From Leuctra nigra (lineage: Eukaryota; Arthropoda; Insecta; Plecoptera; Leuctridae), in assembly GCA_934045905.1 (NCBI GenBank), contig OW203761.1:28446964-28510963 (forward strand): a DNA stretch of 64,000 nucleotides. Direction: 5' to 3'. A program made the translations under genes and the position numbers. The notes under the pieces are model-generated. The model did not search any database. It saw only the letters and a program-made list of their open reading frames with translations, and was not told where the DNA came from. Positions 1 through 11,100 of this stretch are shown one piece after another. The first letter of the stretch is position 1. Each line of letters begins with the position of its first letter.

Positions 1-840
1 CGGAGCTCCGAGGACAAGACCCAGGGTGCGGTTCTGGATGGTCTTGATCCTGCGCCTGAACGTTGTTGGTGGACCAGCTCAAGCTGAGCGACGCGTATGT
101 CATCGTCGGACGAATGATGGCGAGATAGAGGTGCCGTTTCATCTCGACGCTCATGGCGCGATTTGTTAACAGCGGCCACAGTGCTCCCAGTTTTCCGTAA
201 GCTCTGCTGCAGACGGTTTCGATGTGCTTCGCGAATGTTAGCTTTTTGTCAAGTAGGACACCTAGTAGACAAGTAGGACGTAGGAGTTGCTGTGACGCGG
301 AGTGTTTTTGGCGGAAGCCAAACTGTTCTGGTGGGAGATGTTATTGTCTTCCAGGTGGCGCCGCAATCGACGTTGAATTACTTTCTCTAGAAGTTTAGAA
401 AGAGTGCTGAGGTTGCCTATTGGTCGGTAGTTGTTGGGATTTCATGGAGATTTTCCTGGTTTTTGAAAGACAACTACTCTCGCCTTCTTCCAGATGGCCG
501 GGAAGTGACCGAGTCGTAGCGAAGCGTTGTAGGTTGCTACGACTCTGTGGGCGGCTTTTTCAGAGAGTTGGCAGATGGTTTCGTTGGTAATACCGTCGTC
601 TCCCGGAGCTTTGTTCTTCTTCAGCTGCTTCATGAGAGACGCCAACCTCCTTGACAGAACATTCTTCTCCATCGAGTTCCTCCGGACTGGGCTGGATTGT
701 GTTCTGAAAATCTCGTAGCTCTGCTTCCAGTGTTGGACTCTGCGAAGTAGGTGTGTTTGGGATGAAGATGTGCTCTAGAGTGTGGCTAAGAGTTCTGCCT
801 TGTCTTCTGGACTGCACGCGAGGCCGAGTGCACCTTTGAT
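1..840 (-). pseudogene. Jockey-like LINE reverse transcriptase remnant
   Basis: Read on the minus strand, this encodes pieces of a non-LTR retrotransposon reverse transcriptase. About 672-442 gives KAPGDDGI followed by FPAIWKKARVV, the fingers region of Jockey/R1-type RTs. About 442-270 continues with a YRPI...LSKLLEKVI block. Near 250 the reading jumps directly to the C-terminal part (LDKKLTF-like, then IRPTMTYAS), so the catalytic YADD region is missing. There is an in-frame stop just after PGKSP, another near the deletion joint, and a frameshift near 650-670 where the upstream acidic segment leaves the RT frame. It is cut by the window start. No endonuclease or ORF1 is visible. It is an old, dead copy. 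Confidence 0.85.
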
Positions 841-1985
841 CAGCGGGTTTGGTTAAATGATAAATGATAAATGAAAATCAAGGTGGAGACGAAACTCTGG
901 CCAATCAGCGCAGCTGAAATTGTAACCACATTATGTGGTGACGTCCCTTGTAGTTTTGGAAAGCTGATACTTTAACAAAATCTCTGCCTGACATGTCTGC
1001 CATTGCCACTATATTCAGATCCATACTTTCTTTGATGTCTTAGAATTCATTCCTGTAACACAACCCATTGTTCAGAACCCTCCCTTGTCTAAACGTTGAC
1101 AAAATACATTTTGGCATACTGTAACGCTACATCTTACCAAGGTACATCCAGTAGAATTATATGTACTATAACTAATTGTTTTTTGGTGTTTCTTCCATTA
1201 TGACCTATGTATATTACCTCACAAGTTTCAGACAATGAGGATATTACAACATTAAAAAGCACTTGCATATTTTTATTCAACCAATAAGTATTACATTTTC
1301 CAATATGGCTTTTATTCATTTTTAAATCTTATATATTATAGAACATTACACAGTACCCTACACACACATATGAAAATACACGTTATTGTAATGAAAGCAC
1401 TAAACCTTGTTCCGAGTTATTCACTTATTGTTTACAATTTATTGGTAAACAAATATTTGACAAGCAATTCACATTGTAGGTAATGATGTAGGAACTGCCT
1501 GCAATGTTTAAACTCACTTATGTATACTATTTGTTAATTTGTAATATCTTTATTATTATGAGAAAAATTAAACTATAATGTGATATGTATATCAATTACT
1601 AATGAGCTGAGTATAGAGTACCTATTTACCTATATGAGAATTAAATTGGAAAATATTTTTACCACCTCGACTCTCTTCCAGTGATCATATAGTACTGCCA
1701 ATTAGCTGATGTCTTCCTATTAGGTCTATTTAAACGTTACTGTCTCGTCCGTCTTAAAATGAGTTATTCCTCAATATATCCGAGATTTGTGAAATGACTA
1801 TAACTCTTTCAGTCCGATTTATTTGCACCATTGTATTCTCACACGAACTGGTGCAGTATGCGTCAGTTGTAAAAACCTCATGGTCCAGGATCTATAGATT
1901 ATGCTGAGGATTTCCAGAGAAGACAATTACGGACACTGAGCTTTTTCAGGAGGAAAGAGGAGCTTTCGATAGACAGTGTCTACAT
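841..1985. other. AT-rich stretch, no gene seen
   Basis: Only short chance ORFs are present. No splice-flanked coding segment, RNA gene or clear repeat was recognised. Confidence 0.5.
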
Positions 1986-2830
1986 TCCACGCACAGTGAA
2001 GCATTTGGCCCATAGTTATTTATGATGACCAAAGCTAGACGCATACATTGAAGAGGTAACAACACAAGTGCGTAATCTGTCAACAGTCGCGACCAGCAAA
2101 AGCACCAGCTCCATCGCATCCATGGGAGTGGGCACAGAATCCTTGGAGTCGATTACATTTGGATTTTGCAGGTGCATAAAAGAGGCGACTTCGCACAATC
2201 CTAGACTGCGAAACCCTGAACCCCTGACCTCCACGCTGACGTCTGGAGTAAGTATGAAAAAGCAGCGACAAGCAGTGTCACAGAAACCCGGCTCGTGAGA
2301 AAATTCGCAGAGGAAGACCAGGTACTGTCGTGAAACTATTCCCAGCAGTGAGCACGATGGGTAAAAGTGAGCATCGTGGAGCCAACGGGACCAGTGTCTT
2401 GCAAAGTACGGACCCAGGACAATCAGGACCAGACCTAAGACGACACGTGGACGAGCTGAGGAGAAGCTACGTCAAGAGCCAGGCTGTCCCAGAGAGAGCA
2501 GCTATGGAAGAACCACCACAACCAGCAGTACCGGAGGCGGCAGCAGAGGTCCCAGATGGATCTTCGCCGCCAGTTCACGGAAGAACCGAAGTGATGTAGG
2601 AACGAAGACTCAATCCAGGCTGAGATCAGAGGCGACCCCGCCGCTACAGATAGTGTCATCGGGTGTGAAGGTATTTCGTGTACAGACCCTGTCATTGACA
2701 CTACAACTTGAATTGAATGTATACAAGATATAATACTCTCCATCTGATTATTGAGGAGCTTATGCCAAGTCATGTACTAATTACAACATTGGTGACAAGG
2801 ATCAATTACATCAGTGATGAGCATGAGGTA
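1986..2830 (+). pseudogene. Decayed Ty3/Gypsy pol and LTR remnant
   Basis: From about 1990 a frameshifted reading resembles the zinc-binding arm of a Gypsy integrase, with LDAYIEE followed by a C-x2-C pair. At 2068-2190 an open segment reads PWEWAQNPWSRLHLDFAG, the start of the integrase core in insect Gypsy elements, and then meets a stop. The DDE core is deleted. From 2380 the text resembles the pol C-terminus (GPVSCKVRT, then RHVDELR in another frame). From about 2620 non-coding sequence follows and ends near 2795 with a GGTGACAAGGAT motif like Gypsy LTR/leader junctions. Several frameshifts and deletions make this an inactive fragment, unrelated in sequence to the intact element at 6.4-11.8 kb. 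Confidence 0.7.
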
Positions 2831-3008
2831 GAAAGATGAAGGATAGCATGGCTGTTTCACACAAATTATTGCCTTCTTTCAACGTGACTGGTTTGCACGT
2901 GCCAAACATCATAAAGATGCAATGGGCAAAGACAGTGGGTCTTAACAATGAATTTAACAACATTGAGGGTGATAAGAGGCAAGCATTGTTAATCAGTTTG
3001 TTGGAATT

Positions 3009-4988
3009 CTACTGGAATTCAGATGTTACAATTCCATACTTAAACTCTTTAACAATTGCAATGCGTTCCATTGCAGCGGCCTTCTGCGCTGCTGCTGCCG
3101 CCTTCTGCTCCATAGCAGAAGCTTTGCGTTCAGCTGCTGCTGCCCTGCGCTCAGCTGCAGCTGCGATGCGTTCCACAGCAGTAGCCTGCACCTCGACAGC
3201 CTCCCTCAAGCACTTTAGATCCTTGCTGATGACTTCCACTAGGACACACAGCTTCTTCTGGATTGGGAGCCGCTCTTGTTCGATTTTGCTGATAGCTGTT
3301 GCCGCTCGGTCATAAGGCGTTGAGGTGACATTGTTGTGTGTTCTTGCTACAACAAAAATAGAAAGTGGCTAAATATAACTTATTTCAAATATTTCCAGTA
3401 GTGGAACATTAATCTAAATATTAGTCCCAAGTAATTCCGACATTAGATACATACTCTTCTTCATGCTTGACCGACTCTTATTCTGGGTCCTGCCATCACT
3501 GGAAGGACCAGCAGTGGTAGGACTAGCAGTGGATACTTCAATGTGTTCCTCAACGCCTGTCGGGACTACCACAATTTCAGCGAAGTTGTCCGCATGGTCT
3601 TCAATTAGATCAACCTCGGTGACTTCCAGAAGAGGTGTATTCTGTAAAAAACACAAATATTAATATGTAATAAGCTTCAATGAGCTGTGCAATTATTCAT
3701 TTTGTGTGTCTGGAATATGTTATTTTTATGTACACTAGCCAAAGTAAAAACGTTATTCAACAGAATCTGAGTAGCTGATTGAGATTCATGGCATCATCCA
3801 ATAAAGTCTATGCTAACATGTCATCTAAATGAAGTAGGCGAGCTGCTTTCTTTGATAATAACAAGGATTGATTGTCAAGGAACTTGACCAGCAGCCAATA
3901 CATTTTATTCAATTACCATGTTTACTTTGGCCATGCACACTTGGCCCAAACAAAAATTGTTTATTCAATAAATCTGATTGAAAAATGTTAGATCGCTCCA
4001 TCAGAAGTGGGTACAAGCGATCTTCTTGTCTCACTCTAGTAGGTGACACTTCACATTACAACGATAATAACAAGCTTTGATTGGACGTATGGAACATGAC
4101 CAAAAGAGCAGTCATTCAAATTTGTTCACCGAGCAATTTTTGTTGTGCCGAGTGTAGGTACATCCTAAGAATACCATGTGATTATAAAACATTACTCAGT
4201 ATAATTATTCACTCTTTCAAAATGTGTAGGTACCTAGTGATAATGATGAATAATAATGTAAGTAGGTACTATCCTTAGTTACCTCAACTGCGGCTTCTGG
4301 GATGGCGAAGCCGGTCTCTCGGAGATTGTCATCACCGAAAGCCGCTTCCCACCCAGTCAGCGACATGAGTCGTTCTTCGAGGCTGCTCAGAGTGATAGTT
4401 GTCGGTGGCCCGCTTCCAGTGCCTTGCTGGTGCTTTTTTATAGCCTGGGCCTTGGCCTTGGTCTTACACTTCCAGTCGGACCAAGTCTAAAAATAAAATA
4501 TTCAAATGTGAAGAGAGGTTTATCCATGTGGATCTGGTTGTTTTTTATATTCAATCTGCACTGATGATGATGTTCTAGATGGAGATTAATAAATCTGAAA
4601 TAATAGTGCACTTTATTATTTAATCAGTGTTAACAACAGGGGCGGTCTGGGATGAAAAGGACCGGGATGCGATATGGCAAAGTCGTAGCATTACATTGCG
4701 ATGGGATTACACCCCGGCACCCCGAGCCAGACCGCCACTGGTTAACAATGTCCTACTAAAGTATTAGCAAAGGTAGTTATAGGTACTTACACTCTTCCAT
4801 TTCGAAGTGTCCTTGGAGGCTCCGTTTCCAACTGAATTTAGACAAGTAGCAAGCTTCTTCCACTTTTCTTCTTCTTTCATCTTTCCCAAGGGGCCAAGTA
4901 ACTGGCCCCTTGCAAATAGATCATGTTTTTCCATGTAGGAAAGCATCTGTTCTTGTTGAGCAATTGAAATCTTAATACTTTTATTCAT
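3009..4988 (-). CDS. Zeste-type Myb/SANT-like DNA-binding protein, 4 exons
   Basis: Exons (minus): 4988-4791, 4486-4283, 3641-3455 and 3346-3009. The junctions are AGT|GTAAGT...TTTTAG|ACT, GAG|GTAACT...TTACAG|AAT and A|GTATGT...TTGTAG|CA, all phase-consistent, giving about 308 aa. Residues 1-90 match the insect 'regulatory protein zeste' Myb/SANT-like fold (Myb_DNA-bind_5 type): an initial helix around QQEQMLSYMEKH, then EKWKKLATCLNS, then WKSTWSDWKCKTKAKAQA across the first junction. A Thr/Gly/Pro-rich linker follows, as in that family. The C-terminal ~80 residues are a highly charged Ala/Arg/Glu helix, probably a coiled coil for oligomerisation. The start is the ATG at 4988, with an in-frame TAG about 27 nt upstream. 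No disabling lesion was seen. It is probably a sequence-specific DNA-binding protein. Such genes occur as host factors and also as partners of Harbinger transposases; no transposase is adjacent. It lies on the same strand as CNOT6/twin and may be nested in a CNOT6 intron. Confidence 0.82.
3729..3939. mobile_element. MITE family A, copy 1 (intronic)
   Basis: This 211-bp element lies in intron 2 of the Myb/SANT gene. Its ends are imperfect inverted repeats of about 32 bp: left TGTACACTAGCCAAAGTAAA, right reverse-complement TGTGCATGGCCAAAGTAAAC. The core has TCTATGCTAAC, GATAATAACAAGG and GATTGTCAAGGAAC, shared with the copies at 12677, 43485 and 50039. It has no coding capacity. Confidence 0.8.
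4637..4740. mobile_element. hAT-type MITE with perfect 8-bp target duplication
   Basis: This is a 104-bp element in intron 1 of the Myb/SANT gene. Its 14-bp terminal inverted repeats are CAGGGGCGGTCTGG on the left and the complement of CAGTGGCGGTCTGG on the right. It is flanked by GTTAACAA at 4629-4636 and 4741-4748. The 8-bp duplication and CAG/CTG ends are hallmarks of hAT transposition. Confidence 0.88.
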
Positions 4989-5019
4989 TATCCGCACAAT
5001 TATAAGGTAGGTACACTAA

Positions 5020-5503
5020 TGCAACCGAGAATAACACCTTCAGACTCTAATCTCTTGAAGAATGATTATGAAAAAGTCAAAAATTCATTCACATTGTTGT
5101 AAAATGGAATGTATTCGAAATTTACGCGCGCTTTTTCGTGTATTTCATTGGTCTAAATTGAACCAGCCTCGATGGATCAGTCGATTTCCGAACCCCTGTG
5201 CAAACGGAAAACTTCAATTTCCGACTTGGTTACAGAATCGCTTTTGGCGGTCGCCTTCATTGCGACCGCTTTCATATGCATTGCAGATTGCTACTCCGTC
5301 GCAATCTGAATGAGTTGTAGAATCAGGGCCCCGAGCTCATCTCTTCTTTTTGATATCGTGATTGACTCTGAATATCCATGAGTATAGTTGATCAGATGAA
5401 TGCATTAATATGTGACGGATGTCGAAAAAAGGGGTCTGTAAACCTCAGAGGTGGTCTGAACATGAGTGCAAAATTTCAAATTAATCGGAGAAACGGTGCG
5501 ACC
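5020..5503. other. Upstream flank of the Myb/SANT gene, no gene seen
   Basis: This should contain the promoter and 5' UTR of the gene starting at 4988. No convincing TATA or initiator element could be assigned. A GC-richer patch at 5120-5300 has no recognisable coding content. Confidence 0.4.
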
Positions 5504-6001
5504 TATAAGGAGTATGCACGTGATCTGTGATTTTGATTTTTGGCCGCCATGACGGGTAGGCTCAAGCTTGTCGAGAGCTTTATTTTGTCTAAATAGTTTA
5601 AAAGCTATATCTTTAGGGCAACTGACAGTGATATTTGACATTATTCATGTTACAGCTTGTCTGCATTTATGTCAAACATACATTCAGGCATTTATTTAAT
5701 TGATAATCCTCTTAAAATAGACAGTGGTCAGCATGGCCAGCGAAATTTGAAACGTATCTTCTGGAAAATGTAATGTTGGAATCAATCAAAATCCATTATC
5801 ATTGATTGAATAACCTAACCATTAAATATGAACACTAGGGATAACATTTCACCAAGAAAGCAGACGTAAAAGAGTAGACAAATACTAAAATATACAATTT
5901 AAAAACTGGCTGTCACGTTTGACTTTTGTTTTTTTGGGACTGTCATGGCGAAATTTAGGCGGTTAAGAAGGCCGTGAGCTTTCTCGTGCATACTCCTTAT
6001 A
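5504..6001. mobile_element. Inverted-repeat element (~498 bp)
   Basis: It is bounded by TATAAGGAGTATGCACG at 5504 and its complement ending at 6001, a 17-bp perfect terminal inverted repeat. A looser inverted match continues inward (GCCATGAC blocks). There is no ORF of note, so it is probably a non-autonomous DNA transposon. Confidence 0.6.
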
Positions 6002-6446
6002 CAGTTAGTAATCATGATTCATAAAGATATGCCAATTTATTTAGCGAGATCGGCCTCTCCACTTGACTCTTGGTTCAACTCTTTTTTTGGACGTTTCGCT
6101 GTACAGGTCAAACGAAGTAGCGGATAATGCCAATTTTTTCACAAAACATTCATTACTATCCAGATTAATGACACAACGAATTCTAGCAAGATCGGTCAAT
6201 TAGTTTCTTCGGAAAATTGATTTATGTTTAGCATGTAAGGTAGAATGCAAAATATCCTAGCAACGAATTTTCTACGAAATGTTTATAAATACCTATATGT
6301 ATACCTTGATCACTTTATCAATGCAAATGATCAGTTCTGTTTGAGTGTACGTACCTTCCGAGTGTATAGATGGCTTACAAAGCTGCAATTAAGAGCAGAA
6401 TAATGGTTAGATATTAAATATTGATTCGTGGTTCGTGTTACGCTTT
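6002..6446. other. No gene seen
   Basis: AT-rich sequence up to the 5' target-site copy of the LTR retrotransposon. Nothing recognised. Confidence 0.4.
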
Positions 6447-6450
6447 TGGC

Positions 6451-6851
6451 TGTAACATGTAAACTGAGGGAGGGCGGCCGCCCGAGGTCAACCGGTCATA
6501 CCACCCCTCACGCGCTCGAGCAGGGGCTCGAGAGTGGTTGACCGGCGAGCGACGGAACTGGTTGTGTTGTGTGTTGTCAGAGAGAGAGACGTTTCTAGAA
6601 GCCGACGCAGGCAACTGATTTTTGTACAGAGAAAGAGTGTTGATGATTATTATTTGTCGGACTGTCTTACGACGACTTGTGCTGTGGGATTAAGAGTTAT
6701 TAAAAGTGTTGTTCAAGTGTGATTGTGTTCAAGGTGTTTGTTTTACGAGCTTCGTGCTTCCTCGTACCCCAGAAGCACGTGGCGCCCATCCCCGTCCGCC
6801 AGCGTTCCCCCACCCACCCCATTCCACCGTTAAGAAGGGGCAAACGTTATA
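6451..6851 (+). repeat. 5' LTR
   Basis: 401 bp, starting TGTAAC and ending GTTATA (imperfect short terminal inversion). It matches 11437-11837 at a constant offset of 4986 with no difference noticed. It contains an internal palindrome around CTCGAGCAGGGGCTCGAG at 6516-6533. No TATA box was assigned. Confidence 0.95.
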
Positions 6852-6853
6852 AC

Positions 6854-6871
6854 TGGCGCCCAACGTGGGGC
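6854..6871 (+). promoter_or_regulatory. Primer-binding site for tRNA-Lys
   Basis: TGGCGCCCAACGTGGGGC lies 2 nt after the 5' LTR. It is the 18-nt complement of the 3' end (with CCA) of insect tRNA-Lys(CUU) as I recall it. It primes minus-strand DNA synthesis. Confidence 0.88.
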
Positions 6872-6884
6872 CGAAATTTTGAAA

Positions 6885-8192
6885 ATGGATTACACACGAC
6901 TGACGCGTGACGAGATCGAGTATGAGTTGAAGATACGCGGACTAGGCGAGGGACTGACCACCGTTGCCGAAATGAAAACCGTCCTCGCCCAGGCCCTCAA
7001 GACCGAGAAGGAGGGGAAGAGCACCTGCCCGCAAGAAACCACTCTGGATCCGGAAGAGGAGCTTGAAACGTGCAAGATGAAAATAGCGGACCTGAATACA
7101 GCGATTACCAACTACAGCGGTTCGTCCAAGGCGGATTCGGAGTACAAACGAATAGAAACACGTTTGGGACACATCTTGCGCCGGCTCGGAAGGGTGAGTG
7201 CACTCATCGCGGACGTGTGTACAAGACGAACGGAGCTGATACAGGAAGCAGCCAAGTGCGGGGACAAGCTTAAGGAAAAACTGCTTTCAGACCCGTTAGC
7301 TATATTGGCGGCCAATAAAACTTTGTCAGATGCCTTGGCTAAGTTAGCAACCGGCGAGACCAGTGCCAGGAAAAAGTATGTTCCAGCCAGAGACTGGGGA
7401 GTTACCTTTACGGGGGACGGCCGTGGGTTGAGTGTAAGCGCCTTCCTGGAACGCATAGAAGAATTATGTGAGTCCAGACTACGATCGAAGGAAGACTTAC
7501 TAGTGGAAGCAATGGATTTATTCGACGGCTCAGCATTAGTATGGTACCGATCCATTAGGCGGCAGCTCGGCTCCTGGGAAGACCTCACGCAAAAACTACG
7601 AGAAGAGTTCCTATCACCCGACTATGACGAGGAGTTACTCGACGAAATTAAGAAGCGAACTCAAGGACCGGAGGAAACCATTGGAATCTACGTCGCCTTC
7701 ATGAGGAACTACATGGCGCGGCTGCAGACACCTGTGGCCGAATCCGTCCAGCTAAGTATAATTCGGAAAAACTTAGACCCGTTTTATGTGGACAGGTTAA
7801 GTTTGCAGCAGATCGAGTCCGTGGCCGACCTTCTTAGCCTAGGACGGAAGCTGGAGTACAGCCGGCAACGGGTACGCAAATTTCAGCATCCCGTGCAGCA
7901 GAAGGATTCTATCGAACCTGACCTGGCCTACCATGGACGCCGAAGACTGCCAGATCGTCCAGGCCCGAACGTCGGTGCGGTGCAGGAAGAGAATCTAGCG
8001 GACGTCTCCACAGCGACCTCGAGAGGCAGCAGAGGGCCATGTTGGAACTGTCAAGGTACCGACCACACCTATCGCGATTGTTTGGCAAAAAGGTCAGTGT
8101 TCTGTTATGGTTGTGGTGCAGCAAACGTTTTGAAGCCAAATTGTATCCCTTGCCGTGAACGTGCGGGAAAAGCAGCAGCGGGTCGAGTGTAG
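6885..8192 (+). CDS. gag: Gag polyprotein of the LTR retrotransposon
   Basis: 435 aa from the ATG at 6885; an apparent extension to 6879 would need a TTG start. It forms the virus-like particle that packages element RNA in the cytoplasm. The N-terminus (LTRDEIEYELKIRG) has the SAP-like opening seen in many insect Gypsy Gags. Residues ~60-130 are Glu/Lys-rich and helical. The retrotransposon-gag core lies around ALVWYRSIRRQLGSWEDL. A C-terminal nucleocapsid knuckle reads CWNCQGTDHTYRDC (C-x2-C-x4-H-x4-C), followed by a second Cys cluster starting CYGCG. The frame is intact. It ends at TAG 8190-8192, and pol is open in the -1 frame from 8159, leaving a ~34-nt overlap with a slippery heptamer. 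Confidence 0.95.
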   Translation: MDYTRLTRDEIEYELKIRGLGEGLTTVAEMKTVLAQALKTEKEGKSTCPQETTLDPEEELETCKMKIADLNTAITNYSGSSKADSEYKRIETRLGHILRRLGRVSALIADVCTRRTELIQEAAKCGDKLKEKLLSDPLAILAANKTLSDALAKLATGETSARKKYVPARDWGVTFTGDGRGLSVSAFLERIEELCESRLRSKEDLLVEAMDLFDGSALVWYRSIRRQLGSWEDLTQKLREEFLSPDYDEELLDEIKKRTQGPEETIGIYVAFMRNYMARLQTPVAESVQLSIIRKNLDPFYVDRLSLQQIESVADLLSLGRKLEYSRQRVRKFQHPVQQKDSIEPDLAYHGRRRLPDRPGPNVGAVQEENLADVSTATSRGSRGPCWNCQGTDHTYRDCLAKRSVFCYGCGAANVLKPNCIPCRERAGKAAAGRV

Positions 8193-11100
8193 GGCGGACT
8201 CCTCCTGCAAAGCTGATATGTTCGCCTCCTAACGAAGAGTGGTGTGACTGGTTAGACGTGGTAGCCAATCATAGTCTTCGAGCCAAGCTGGACCATATCC
8301 TGGCATCGGCAGGGAATGATAGTCGGCCTAGCCTGAAGGTACACGTGTTGGGGATAGCAATGCAGGGTCTTCTGGATTCCGGAGCATCAAGAACGATTCT
8401 TGGTCGGGGCGGCTGGGAGAAGATCAAAGCACTTCATCCTCCTCTTCGGAAAATGGAAGCAGGTATGGTGCGCGTTGCTGATGGACGTTCTTGTCAAGTG
8501 TTAGGAGAGGCTGATCTGCCGATTGAATTAGATGGGAGAGTAAAAGTTTTACCAATTTTGGTAGTCCCATTACTGGAGCGTGCCTTATACTTAGGGATCG
8601 ACTTTTGGAAGACAATGAGGTTTGTCCCCGATGTAGCGCAGGGTACCTGGACCTTTAGTGATAGTGGAGAAATACCCCGGGTAGCCGAGTGTACTCAAAT
8701 CAAGGACAGACTCTCACCCAAGGAAAGAATTCAGTTGGAGAAGATGGTGACAGATTTGATGGCTCTCCCACAGGATAAGCTAGGGGTAACAGGTTTAGTG
8801 CATCATAAGATCGATACAGGAGATGCGGCTCCCATCAAACAACGGTACTACCCTTATTCACCGGTCATACAGAAGCAGATTAATAAGGAACTCGACGAAA
8901 TGTTAAGGGACGGAGTAGTCGAACCTTCAACCAGTGCATGGAGTTCACCTATTATGCTAGTAGAGAAACCAGATTCCAAGGCCTTTAGGGTATGCATAGA
9001 CTTCAGAAGAGTGAATGCAGTGACCAAACGTGACGCATATCCTTTGCCGTACGTGTCAGCTATCTTGGACCGGTTAAGGAATGCAACGTACATGTCCTCC
9101 CTAGACCTGAAAACGGCGTATTGGCAAGTGCCCCTGGAAGAAGAGAGCAAGGAAAAGACGGCATTTGCAGTGGCGGGCCGGGGTCTTTTCCAATTCCGGC
9201 GGATGCCCTTCGGGTTGCATAATTCTCCAGCAACGTGGCAACGTTTAATAGACCGAGTATTAGGCCCAGAACTAGATCCCCACGTATTTGTGTATCTAGA
9301 TGACGTGATAATTGTTACTCCTACTTTTGAAGCACACTTCGAGGTTCTACAGAAGGTGTTGCAGAAGTTGAAGGCGGCGGGCCTGACATTAAATAAGGAC
9401 AAATGTCAATTTGGCCGTTCAGAGTTGAAGTACCTTGGGTACATGGTTGATGAGGGGGGTTTACGCGTGAACACTGAAAAGGTTACGGCGATGATTAACT
9501 ACCCGACGCCCAAGAATGTTACTGAAGTTAGACGTTTCATTGGACTGGCAAGTTGGTACCGACGTTTCGTACCAGATTTCGCCACGAAAATGGTACCACT
9601 GAATGAGTTGACTAAAGGGGTGCGAAAGGGCCAAAGAAATCCGCCCTGGAAGTGGGAGGAAAAGCATGATCTGGCTTTTCGACAAATCAAGAGCCATTTA
9701 GTAGAAGCTCCCCTCCTCACCTGTCCCGACTTCAACCGGCCATTTCTGATACAAACTGACGCTTCAGAAGTGGGTCTGGGAGCAGTTATCTCACAAGAGT
9801 TTGAAGATGGAGAAAAGGTCATTGCGTATGCCAGCCGGTCATTGACAAAGAGTGAACGGGTCTACACCACCACGGAATTGGAGTGCTTAGCGGTGGTCTG
9901 GGCAGTGGAGAAATTTAGACCGTATGTGGAAGGCTCTCCATTCACAGTCATCACGGACCATCATTCCTTAATCTGGCTACATAACCTCAAAGACCCGAGA
10001 GGACGGCTCGCTCGTTGGGCGATAAGGCTGCAACAGTACTCGTTCGAAATTCTGCATAGACCCGGGAGGAACCATGCTGTACCGGATGCCTTGTCGAGAT
10101 CCGTGGGACTTCTGGAGTCTATTGAAATCACCAAGGACGACCATGATGACTGGTATACGGCCCAACTCAAGAAAGTAATGGATTATCCTCAAAATTATCC
10201 GAACTGGAAGGCTGAAGATGATAAGTTGTGGAAGCGTTTACTACGAAGAAAAAAACAGTTCCTACTAACTCCAGAAGACGAAGGCTGGAGGATGGTAGTT
10301 CCGAGATCACTGCGGAAAAGTCTTCTAGTAGAATACCATGATCAGCCGACAGCCGGGCATCTGGGAACCTTTAAGACTATCAAGAGGATATCCGAAACGT
10401 ACTACTGGCCAGGCATGGCCGCCGACATCAGTCGTTATGTCCAGAAGTGCAAGGTCTGCCAATCCCTCAAGCCTGTGCAACAACTACCAGCGGGGTTGAT
10501 GGGAAGCCAACGGGAAGTCACCAATCCTTGGCAAATGATCTCCACAGATTTGATGGGCCCTTTCCCGGTTTCCTCTAAACAAAACCGGTTCCTGTTAGTG
10601 ATTGCCGACTGTTTCACCAAATATACCTTACTCTTCCCGTTACGAACTGCAACTGCAGAGAAGATAGCCCAAATCATGGAGCATGAAGTGTTTCTCGTGT
10701 ATGGAGCTCCCCAATATGTGATCTGCGACAACGGAACTCAGTACACCAGTAAACAGTTTGTGGATAAAGTTACCGGCTATGGGGGGAAAATCCTTTACAA
10801 CCCAAATTACCACCCGCAAGCGAACCCGACAGAGAGAATCAATCGCGTCCTGAAGACGATGATAGCGTCGTACGTGAAGGATAACCATCGGAGTTGGGAC
10901 AAGAATTTACCACAGTTGAGGCACGCCATCTGTACGGCGACACACGAAGCGACGGGTTTCACACCCGCTTTTCTCAACTTTGGCCGAGAACTCTTCTTGT
11001 CCGGGACGTCGTACCGCAAGTTGGAAGAAGATGGTTACGCTCCGAGGATGGGTCCACGTGAACCTCGGGCCAAGCTATTAAAGGAACTTCCCGCACTCTA

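Noticed and set aside
6534..6910. Small ORFs of 62-63 codons in the LTRs (repeated at 11520-11941)
   Set aside because: They lie in LTR sequence duplicated at both ends; no evidence of translation.
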